Positions 6,460 to 12,192 of a stretch of DNA of 12,192 nt are shown piece after piece; the stretch's first letter is position 1; the number at the start of each line of letters is the position of its first letter. The stretch spans positions 1-12,192 of the forward strand of contig JADFNZ010000038.1 in the NCBI GenBank assembly GCA_022563135.1. Direction: 5' to 3'. A program made the position numbers and the translations under genes. This stretch comes from Chloroflexota bacterium (GTDB lineage Bacteria > Chloroflexota > Dehalococcoidia > DSTF01 > RBG-16-68-14). The notes under the pieces were generated by a model, which was not told the origin of the DNA, did not search any database, and was given only the letters and a program-made list of their open reading frames with translations.

Positions 6460-6499
6460 GCCTTAGGCAGTACCGTCGCCGATCGATAGTGCCTAGGCA
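6460..6499. repeat. Pair of GCCT/AGGC palindromes upstream of the secreted dehydrogenase
   Basis: GCCT-T-AGGC (6460-6468) and TGCCTAGGCA (6490-6499) are two inverted repeats with the same half-site. Their centres are about 30 bp apart, close to three helical turns, and they sit 38-77 bp upstream of the GTG start. They could be paired regulator sites; no known regulator is assigned. Confidence 0.35.
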
Positions 6500-6525
6500 A
6501 CTTACATGGTTGTGAATGGAGCACT

Positions 6526-6660
6526 CTCAGCCTGTCGAAGCGCGCAATCCTGCATGCTGAGCGCCCGGACGGGCCCGTCTGGGCAGCGAAGCATCTCGCG
6601 CCCCGCGAGGGGCCAGACCCTTCGCGAAGTTCATCCTCGAGCGGAGCGAAGGCTCAGGGT
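6526..6660. repeat. Mosaic extragenic palindromic repeat between guaB3 and the dehydrogenase gene
   Basis: The segment is built of short palindromic blocks. A long hairpin (6554-6594) has arms ATGCTGAGC and GCGAAGCAT enclosing GCCCGGACGGG/CCCGTCTGGGC (6563-6584), with a tandem G-A mismatch and one bulged A. CTCGC/GCGAG (6595-6599, 6605-6609) and the palindrome CTTCGCGAAG (6620-6629) follow, and CCTTCGC (6619-6625) can pair with GCGAAGG (6646-6652). The text TCAGCCTGTCGAAG at one end and GCGAAGGCTCAGGGTGAC at the other resembles the TTCGACAGGCTCAGG and AGACCCTTCGC...CTCAGGGTGAC extragenic repeats I know from many environmental genomes. It has no T-tract and no coding signal. It may also slow or end guaB3 transcripts. 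Confidence 0.6.
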
Positions 6661-6664
6661 GACT

Positions 6665-7807
6665 TTAGCGCTGCGCCATCTGGATCTGCTTACCCTCTGT
6701 CTTGATGGAGGGTGCGATCACAAGCCCCGCCTGCTGAAAATCGCGGATGGTGCGCGCGCCGCACATCCCCATCGCTGTGTGCAGGGCGCCGACCAGGTTC
6801 TCCGTTCCGTTCGTGCGTGACGACGGGCCGAAGAGCACCTGCTGGAGCGTGGTGTCCATGCCCACCTTCACGCGAACGCCACGCGGGAGATCGGCGTGTG
6901 GTGTCGCCATTCCCCAGTGGTGGCCGCGCCCGGGCGCCTCCTCGCAGGCGGCCAGGATGGAGCCGAGCATCACGCCGTCCGCGCCGGCGACGATCGCCTT
7001 GCAGAAGTCACCGCCGCTGCGGATGCCGCCGTCGGTGATGATCGGGACGTAGCGGCCGCTCTCGCGATAGTACTGGTCTCGAGCGACGGCGCAGTCGAGC
7101 GTTGCGCTGACCTGCGGCACGCCGATGCCGAGCACCTCCCGAGAGGTGCAGGCGGAGCCGGGGCCGACGCCGACGAGCACCGCCGCAACGCCGGTCTCCA
7201 TCAGCTCCTTCGTGGCGCCATAGCCGACCGTATTGCCAACGATCACCGGCACCTGACCCATCTGCTGGACGAGCTCGGGGAAGATCAGCCCCTTCTCGCT
7301 GTAGGAGAGGTGCTGGGCGGTAGTGACGGTCGATTGGACGACAAGCACGTCGACTCCCGCCTCTTTGGCGATCGGTGCGTACTTCTTCGTGTTGGCCGGT
7401 GTGCACGAGACGGCGCAGACGGCGCCGGCCTGCTTGATCTGCGCTGTCCGTTCGCCGATAAGCTCCGGCCGGATCGGCGCGGCGTAGGCCTTCTGCAGGA
7501 GCGCCGTGGCCTCTTCGTGCGATGCGGATGCGATCTCCTCTAGCACGGCGTCAGGATCGTCGTAGCGGGTCTGGACGCCCTCCAGGTTGAGCACTGCGAG
7601 ACCACCCAGCTTCGCGAAGCGCAAGGCGAACGTTGGGTCGACGACGGCGTCCATCGCCGCTGCGAGGATCGGGATGTCGAACTCGAACTCACCGATGCGG
7701 AGTGCCACTTCCGTCATCGCGGGATTAATGGTGGTTTCGCCGGGGACGATCGCCACCTCATCGAAGCTGTAGGCACGGCGCATCTGCTTTGCCTGGGGGA
7801 CGGACAT
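6665..7807 (-). CDS. guaB3: GuaB3-family IMP dehydrogenase-related protein
   Basis: This 380-residue TIM-barrel protein is of the IMP dehydrogenase/GMP reductase superfamily and lacks the CBS-domain insert of standard GuaB. The active-site loop GVGPGSACTSREVLGIGVPQ contains the expected catalytic Cys220. The phosphate-binding TDGGIRSGGD (258-267, Asp259) and GADGVMLGS (275-283) are present. The C-terminal RTNGTENLVGALHTAMGMCGARTIRDFQ (331-358) is typical of the GuaB3 (IMP_DH_rel_2) group of actinobacteria, cyanobacteria and Chloroflexota. It probably acts in cytoplasmic guanine nucleotide synthesis or balance; the exact reaction differs between family reports and is not decided here. The start is well set: AGGAGGT (7820-7814) lies 6 nt before the ATG at 7807. 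It is transcribed alone, leftward, from the divergent region shared with rsmI. Confidence 0.9.
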   Translation of the reverse strand: MSVPQAKQMRRAYSFDEVAIVPGETTINPAMTEVALRIGEFEFDIPILAAAMDAVVDPTFALRFAKLGGLAVLNLEGVQTRYDDPDAVLEEIASASHEEATALLQKAYAAPIRPELIGERTAQIKQAGAVCAVSCTPANTKKYAPIAKEAGVDVLVVQSTVTTAQHLSYSEKGLIFPELVQQMGQVPVIVGNTVGYGATKELMETGVAAVLVGVGPGSACTSREVLGIGVPQVSATLDCAVARDQYYRESGRYVPIITDGGIRSGGDFCKAIVAGADGVMLGSILAACEEAPGRGHHWGMATPHADLPRGVRVKVGMDTTLQQVLFGPSSRTNGTENLVGALHTAMGMCGARTIRDFQQAGLVIAPSIKTEGKQIQMAQR

Positions 7808-7953
7808 TGCGTTACCTCCTCGTTTGCCACCGGTCCCCGTCCACGTTTAGATACGCAGATCGAGGCCAGCGAGGATTGCCTGCCAGCATGTGTGGGTTTA
7901 TCACAATTGGCACCACAGTTGCTTGACGAAGAGTGGTCGGCTAGGTTTCCCGC

Positions 7954-7983
7954 ACTCTACCAGACTGGCCGCATACTCGTCAA
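7954..7983 (-). promoter_or_regulatory. Putative promoter of guaB3
   Basis: On the minus strand, TTGACG (7983-7978) is followed after 18 nt by TAGAGT (7959-7954), preceded by TGG, so it also has an extended -10. Transcription would start near 7947 and give a leader of about 140 nt. The TTGACGA here is one arm of an inverted repeat with TTGACGA at 7923-7929 on the plus strand. Confidence 0.5.
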
Positions 7984-8012
7984 TGAATCTGGCCTCCGCG
8001 GCGCCAAAAATG

Positions 8013-8018
8013 TATAAC
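8013..8018 (+). promoter_or_regulatory. Weak candidate -10 box of rsmI
   Basis: TATAAC in an A-rich pocket lies 42 nt before the GTG start of rsmI. No good -35 box is at the right distance, so this is tentative. Confidence 0.3.
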
Positions 8019-8059
8019 AACATAGACGATTGGACAGCGAATGAGAGTTATGTAAACAC

Positions 8060-8893
8060 GTGGGCACGCTCTATCTCGTCGCTACGCCCATAGGAAATCT
8101 GGAAGATATCACCCTCCGCGCCCTGCGCGTGCTCGGCGAAGTGCAGCTCATCGCGGCAGAGGACACGCGCTCAGCCCGTAGATTGCTTTCGCACTTCGAG
8201 TTATCGGGAGCGAAGATTCTCAGCTACACGGAGTCGAATCGGCGCGCTCGCATCCCTGCGATCCTCTCTGCGCTTCGGGATGGTGACGTCGCGCTCGTCT
8301 CGGAGGCCGGGATGCCGGCGATCAGCGATCCCGGCGTCCATCTGGTAGAGGCGGCATCCGGGGCCGGGCATACTGTTGCGCCGGTGCCGGGCGCATCCGC
8401 GCTCACCGCTGCTATCGCTGTATCCGGGCTGCCGAGCAGGTGGTTCCGCTACCTCGGCTTCCTCCCGCGCAAGTCAGCGCAACGCCGCCGCCTGCTCAAG
8501 GAGCTTGCGGACGCGACCGAGACGCTGGTGGCGTTCGAGGCGCCGCACCGGATGCGGGCGTCGCTGAAGGACCTGCTCGAAACGCTGGGCGACCGGCGCA
8601 TCGCCGTTTGCAGAGAGCTCACGAAGCTCCACGAGGAGGTCTTTCGCGGAGTACTGTCCGCCGCGATCGAACATTTCGTCAGCCCGCGCGGGGAGTTCAC
8701 GCTGGTGATCGAGGGCGCCGGGCAGGCGACCCAGAAGCCGGTCGCGGACGCCGAGGTCGACGCGGAGCTTCGCGAGCTCCGGGCGGCAGGCGCGCGCGCG
8801 AGAGAGGCCGTCCGTGAGGTGGCAGAGCGATCCGGGCTCTCGCACCGGCAGGTCTATCGCCGCTGGCTGTCGCTCGGGGACAAGCGGGAGTGA
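8060..8893 (+). CDS. rsmI: 16S rRNA (cytidine(1402)-2'-O)-methyltransferase
   Basis: This 277-residue SAM-dependent methyltransferase of the tetrapyrrole-methylase fold adds the 2'-O-methyl of C1402 in the 16S rRNA decoding centre. Signatures are LVATPIGNLEDITLRAL (6-22), AAEDTR (32-37), SEAGMPAISDPG (81-92, a variant of SDAGTPxISDPG), PVPGASAL (108-115), FLPRK (134-138), FEAPHR (159-164) and RELTKLHEE (185-193). The C-terminus (SGLSHRQVYRRWLSL) is the small helical domain often found in RsmI. The GTG at 8060 gives the canonical N-terminus. Only a weak GAGAG lies upstream, so initiation may be inefficient. It leads the plus-strand run rsmI-metG-tatD-polyprenyl synthase. Confidence 0.95.
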   Translation: MGTLYLVATPIGNLEDITLRALRVLGEVQLIAAEDTRSARRLLSHFELSGAKILSYTESNRRARIPAILSALRDGDVALVSEAGMPAISDPGVHLVEAASGAGHTVAPVPGASALTAAIAVSGLPSRWFRYLGFLPRKSAQRRRLLKELADATETLVAFEAPHRMRASLKDLLETLGDRRIAVCRELTKLHEEVFRGVLSAAIEHFVSPRGEFTLVIEGAGQATQKPVADAEVDAELRELRAAGARAREAVREVAERSGLSHRQVYRRWLSLGDKRE

Positions 8894-8924
8894 GCAGCGC
8901 TGACTGTCTCCCACATTCGGTGCA

Positions 8925-8933
8925 TGGTAGAAT
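8925..8933 (+). promoter_or_regulatory. Extended -10 promoter of metG
   Basis: TGGTAGAAT matches the TGnTATAAT extended -10 form and has no convincing -35 box. The start is expected near 8940, only about 10 nt before the metG ATG, and no Shine-Dalgarno is visible. This implies a very short, nearly leaderless transcript that can be made independently of rsmI. Confidence 0.5.
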
Positions 8934-8950
8934 GACCGCGCTTTTGTGTC

Positions 8951-10636
8951 ATGCCTGAGACGATCTTCATCGGAGTCGCCTGGCCGTACGCCAACGGCCC
9001 CCTGCACCAGGGCCAGATGGTTGGGTCGTTCCTTCCTGCCGACGTCTTCGCGCGCTTTCATCGTCTGCGCGGCGATCGGGTGCTGATGGTCGGGGGCACT
9101 GACCAACACGGGACGCCGGTCACGGTTCGGGCGGAACAGGAGGGCCGCACCGCACAGCAGGTGGTGGACGAATATCACCAGAGCTTCGTAAAGTCGCTGG
9201 AGTGGCTGGGCATCACGATGGACCTCTATACCACGACCGGCACCGACACCCATCGCGAGGTCGTCCAGCGGATCTTCTCCCGGCTTCTTGAGCAAGGGGA
9301 CATCTACAAAGCGGACATGACGCTCCCGTTCTGCCCCAAGGACGAGCGCTACCTGCCCGACCGCTACGTTGAGGGGACGTGCCCCCATTGTGGCTTCGAG
9401 GAGGCCCGGGGCGACGAGTGTGAGAGCTGCGACCGCACCTTGGACGCCAGTGACCTGATCGATGCCCGCTGCAAGCTCTGTGGCACGACGCCGGAGCTGC
9501 GGGAATCAACGCACTTCTTCCTGCAGCTGAGCGCGTACGGCGACCGGCTGCGCGAGTGGGTCTCGCAGCAGTCGCACTGGCGCAAGCACGTGGCGAACTT
9601 CACGCTCGGCCTCCTCAACGAGGGGCTGAAGGACCGCGCGATCACCCGCGATCTGGACTGGGGCATCCCGGTGCCCAGCGACGAGCTCGGGCCGGGCAAG
9701 CGCATCTACGTCTGGTTCGAGAACGTAATCGGCTACCTCTCTGCGGCGAAAGAGTGGGCGCAGCAGCAAGGCGATCCCGATGCCTGGCGCGCCTTCTGGC
9801 AGAATCCGGACTGCCGGAGCTACTACTTCGTGGGCAAGGACAACATCTTTTTCCACACCATGAGCTGGCCGGCCACGATCATGGCCTACGGCGATGCCGA
9901 GGGTGAACCCCTGAACCTCCCTTACGATGTGCCGGCGAACCACTACAACAACGTCGCCGGCCGGAAAGCGTCGACGAGCCGTCGCAGCGCCATCTTCCTC
10001 CCGGACGTCATCGGCCGCTTCGATCCGGACGCCTTCCGCTACTATCTCTGCGCGACGATGCCCGAGACGAGCGACTCCGACTTCACGTGGCACGACTTCG
10101 TCGCGCGCAACAACAACGAGCTGGTCGCAACGTGGGGCAACCTGGTCAACCGCACGCTGACGCTCACCTACCGGAATTTCGAGGGGATGGTTCCGGAACC
10201 CGGCGAGCTGGACGGCCCGTCGCAGCAGCTCCTGTCGAACGTCGAGTCGATGCTCGCGGTCGTGGCCGATCACATCGGCGCCTGTCGCTTTCGTGCCGGC
10301 CTGAGCGCTGCGATGAGCCTGGCCCAGGAGGCGAACCGCTACCTGGACGGCAGCGCGCCTTGGAAGGCGCTGCCCCACGACCGCCCGGCGGCGGCCCGCA
10401 GCCTCTACACCGTCCTGGCCGCGATCAACGGCATGAAGGTCGCGCTCTGGCCCTACCTCCCCTTCAGTTCGGAGCGGCTGCACGAGTTCCTTGGTTACGA
10501 GACGCCACTCACGAGCCACGGCTGGGCGCTGGTTCGTCCGCCGGCCGGCCAGCCTCTTCGCGAGCCCGCGCCGCTCTTTGCCAAACTGGAGGAGGCGGTG
10601 GCTGAGCAGGAAGAGGAGCGCCTGCTGAGCGTCTGA
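8951..10636 (+). CDS. metG: Methionyl-tRNA synthetase with degenerate signature motifs
   Basis: This 561-residue class I synthetase should charge tRNA-Met. The Rossmann N-terminus (IFIGVAWPYANGPLHQGQ) is followed by the connective zinc domain with CPHC (144-147), CESC (157-160) and CKLC (174-177). The other knuckle has Cys128 but Asp131 where a second Cys is common (CPKD). ITRDLDWGIPVP, YVWFENVIGYLSA and FVGKDN are well conserved, as is the anticodon-binding helical domain (NNNELVATWGNLVNR, AQEANRYLDGSAPWK). There is no C-terminal tRNA-binding EMAP-like domain. Two motifs deviate: HIGH is HQGQ (19-22) and KMSKS is KASTS (339-343). Otherwise the protein is complete and intact, so I expect a working but divergent enzyme; a non-canonical paralogue is the alternative. 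The TGA overlaps the tatD ATG by one base. Confidence 0.93.
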   Translation: MPETIFIGVAWPYANGPLHQGQMVGSFLPADVFARFHRLRGDRVLMVGGTDQHGTPVTVRAEQEGRTAQQVVDEYHQSFVKSLEWLGITMDLYTTTGTDTHREVVQRIFSRLLEQGDIYKADMTLPFCPKDERYLPDRYVEGTCPHCGFEEARGDECESCDRTLDASDLIDARCKLCGTTPELRESTHFFLQLSAYGDRLREWVSQQSHWRKHVANFTLGLLNEGLKDRAITRDLDWGIPVPSDELGPGKRIYVWFENVIGYLSAAKEWAQQQGDPDAWRAFWQNPDCRSYYFVGKDNIFFHTMSWPATIMAYGDAEGEPLNLPYDVPANHYNNVAGRKASTSRRSAIFLPDVIGRFDPDAFRYYLCATMPETSDSDFTWHDFVARNNNELVATWGNLVNRTLTLTYRNFEGMVPEPGELDGPSQQLLSNVESMLAVVADHIGACRFRAGLSAAMSLAQEANRYLDGSAPWKALPHDRPAAARSLYTVLAAINGMKVALWPYLPFSSERLHEFLGYETPLTSHGWALVRPPAGQPLREPAPLFAKLEEAVAEQEEERLLSV

Positions 10637-11487
10637 TGCGGCTGTTCGACACCCATACACATCTGCAGGATCGCGAGTTCGACCGCGACCGCGGCGATGT
10701 GCTCACACGGGCCAGGGAGGCCGGCGTGGCCGGGCTGCTCGTGCTCGGCACCAACGCGCAGAGCTCCGCCGATGCCGTGGCCCTGGCCGAGATGGAGCCG
10801 GGCGTCCTCGCCGCCGCCGGCTGCCACCCGCACGACGCCAAGGGCCTGAATGACGAAGGGTGGTCGCGCCTGACGCAACTCGCGCGCCACCCGCGCGTCG
10901 CGGCGATCGGCGAGATCGGCCTCGACTTCTACCGAAACTTCTCGCCGCGGGAGGTGCAGCTCGCGGTGTTTCAACGCCAGCTATCGCTCGCGAGCGACGT
11001 CGCTAAGCCGGTCGCCATCCATTGCCGCGAGGCGCATGATGAGCTGCTCCCATTCGTCGCTCGCTGGTCACGGAGCATGGGCGGAGTGCTGCCGGACGGG
11101 CGGCCATTGGGCGTCATGCACTACTTCAGCGGCGACGCCGAACTCGCGGCGCGCTACGTGGAGCTCGGCTTTCTGATCTCGGTGCACACGTCGGTCACCT
11201 ACCCCAAGGCGAAGCAGCTTCGCGAGGTCGCGCGGAGCGCCGGCTTGGAGCATCTCGTAGTCGAGACCGACAGCCCGTACGGGGCGCCACAGTCCCGCCG
11301 TGGGACGCGCAACGAGCCGGCGAATGTGCGGGAGGCGGCCGCTGAGATCGCTGAGCTACGAGGCGAGCCCGTGGAGGCTGTGGCCGAAGCGACGACGGAG
11401 AATGCGTTGCGCCTGTTCGTGGCAACCGGCGCGGGAGAGGCGTCGCAAGATGCTCAGACGGAGGAGAGGAGCTCGCGATGCGCGTAG
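10636..11487 (+). CDS. tatD: TatD family metal-dependent hydrolase/DNase
   Basis: This 283-residue amidohydrolase-fold protein belongs to the TatD DNase family, implicated in 3'-5' DNA processing and repair. The metal ligands are visible: His7 and His9 in DTHTHL, Glu93 in GEIGLDFYR, His129 in AIHCREA, His162 in VMHYFSG and Asp212 in ETDSPY. RGTRNEP (222-228) is the usual downstream motif. The length is slightly above the typical 255-265 because of an acidic, low-complexity tail of about 20 residues. The ATG shares one base with the metG stop (TGATG), so translation is probably coupled. The tail overlaps the next gene by 10 nt and contains its ribosome binding site, which may explain its composition. 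Confidence 0.93.
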   Translation: MRLFDTHTHLQDREFDRDRGDVLTRAREAGVAGLLVLGTNAQSSADAVALAEMEPGVLAAAGCHPHDAKGLNDEGWSRLTQLARHPRVAAIGEIGLDFYRNFSPREVQLAVFQRQLSLASDVAKPVAIHCREAHDELLPFVARWSRSMGGVLPDGRPLGVMHYFSGDAELAARYVELGFLISVHTSVTYPKAKQLREVARSAGLEHLVVETDSPYGAPQSRRGTRNEPANVREAAAEIAELRGEPVEAVAEATTENALRLFVATGAGEASQDAQTEERSSRCA

Positions 11488-12192
11488 CATCCATCTATGC
11501 GCCGGTCCAGGAAGAGCTGGCCCAGGTTGAGGCCGCGCTAGACGCCGTCAAGAGGAACGAGTCCGCATTGGTCGAGAGAATGCTGGATCATGTCCTCTCT
11601 GCGGGCGGCAAGCGTCTCCGGCCTACCCTCGTGCTTCTGGCGGGCCAGTTCGGCGACTACCAGCCAAGGCTGCTCGTCCCGCTTGCCGCCTCGATCGAGC
11701 TGCTGCATACGGCGACGCTGGTGCACGACGATGTGATCGATGCGTCGGACACGCGCCGGGGGCGGCCGACGACGAACGCGCGCCACGGCAACGCCACCGC
11801 GGTCATGCTGGGCGACTACATGTTCGCCCACGCCGCCGATCTCATCTGCAAGACCGAATCGCTCGACGCGGTGAAGCTGTTCTCGCGAACGCTCATGGCC
11901 ATGGCGGCCGGCGAGCTGACGCAGGACATGAGCGCCTATCAGTACGGGCAGGACACGATGGACTACTTCCGCCGGATCTCCGGCAAGACCGCGTCGCTCT
12001 TCGCCACATCGACGGAAGGCGGGGCGCTTGTGGCGGGCGCGTCGACCGAGGCGGCGGCATCGCTGCGCGACTACGGCGAGAGCCTGGGGATGGCCTTTCA
12101 GGTCGTCGATGACATCCTCGATTTCACCGGCGATGAGAAGGAGATGGGCAAACCCATCGGCAGCGATCTGATGGAGGGCACGCTCACGCTAC
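11478..12192 (+). CDS. Trans-polyprenyl diphosphate synthase, partial (3' end outside the window)
   Basis: The visible 238 codons are the first two thirds to three quarters of an E-type isoprenyl diphosphate synthase, usually about 320 residues. The enzyme condenses isopentenyl diphosphate onto an allylic diphosphate, giving the chain for menaquinone or a similar lipid. Key motifs are GGKRLRP (43-49), the first Asp-rich motif HDDVIDASDTRRGRPT (Asp84, Asp85, Asp88), and the second, VVDDILD (Asp211, Asp212, Asp215), followed by GKPIGSDLMEGTLTL. Product length cannot be set from sequence with confidence; HepT/IspB-like long-chain synthase is the most likely. AGAGGAG (11465-11471) lies 6 nt before the ATG and inside tatD, with a 10-nt overlap, so the gene is part of the metG-tatD operon. 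Confidence 0.93.
   Translation, partial: MRVASIYAPVQEELAQVEAALDAVKRNESALVERMLDHVLSAGGKRLRPTLVLLAGQFGDYQPRLLVPLAASIELLHTATLVHDDVIDASDTRRGRPTTNARHGNATAVMLGDYMFAHAADLICKTESLDAVKLFSRTLMAMAAGELTQDMSAYQYGQDTMDYFRRISGKTASLFATSTEGGALVAGASTEAAASLRDYGESLGMAFQVVDDILDFTGDEKEMGKPIGSDLMEGTLTL

Noticed and set aside
6554..6594. Kink-turn motif in the long hairpin
   Set aside because: Tandem G-A pairs are present, but the required three-nucleotide bulge beside them is missing.
6554..6660. Intrinsic terminator of guaB3
   Set aside because: The stem is strong, but no T-tract follows on the minus strand; repeat element fits better.
7888..7926. Micro-ORF starting MCGFI, recalling an asparagine-synthase N-terminus
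   Set aside because: Only 12 codons before a stop, no ribosome binding site and no continuation in other frames.
9506..10660. Long antisense ORF (384 codons) opposite metG
   Set aside because: High-GC antisense shadow of a clear synthetase gene; Arg/Val/Ala-rich with no domain resemblance.

Overview
The window looks like a piece of a Chloroflexota genome, probably of the Dehalococcoidia group. This is an inference from high GC, GTG starts next to strong Shine-Dalgarno sites, a Tat-type lipoprotein signal, a GuaB3-type IMPDH homologue, a long-form RmlA, and a secreted beta-propeller protein with an EF-hand/dockerin-like tail. No rRNA, tRNA, CRISPR array, phage gene or transposase was seen.

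Layout. (1) 1-542, minus: an oligopeptide/dipeptide (family 5) substrate-binding lipoprotein that runs off the left edge and appears to lack its whole middle. (2) 681-1469, plus: an alpha/beta hydrolase. (3) 1470-2234, minus: a short-chain dehydrogenase whose stop codon abuts the hydrolase stop. (4) 2235-2666: a structured divergent intergenic region with promoters, tandem hairpins and a possible 21-residue leader ORF. (5) 2667-4805, plus: rmlA and rmlB, the first two steps towards dTDP-deoxysugars. (6) 4818-6422, minus: a secreted sorbosone/glucose-dehydrogenase-like protein. (7) 6423-6664: operator-like palindromes and a mosaic extragenic palindromic repeat. (8) 6665-7807, minus: a GuaB3-family protein. 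(9) 7808-8059: a divergent promoter region. (10) 8060 to the right edge, plus: a compact run of rsmI, metG, tatD and a trans-polyprenyl diphosphate synthase, with the last three genes overlapping.

Functionally the window mixes housekeeping genes (rRNA methylation, Met-tRNA charging, TatD nuclease, isoprenoid chain elongation, purine metabolism) with cell-surface genes (dTDP-sugar synthesis, a secreted dehydrogenase, a peptide-binding lipoprotein). The order rsmI, metG, tatD resembles the yabC-metS-yabD neighbourhood of Bacillus.

I found no convincing new multi-gene system. The most notable points are the methionyl-tRNA synthetase with degenerate HIGH (HQGQ) and KMSKS (KASTS) motifs, the apparent in-frame internal deletion of the substrate-binding protein, the extragenic palindromic element, and the leader architecture upstream of rmlA.
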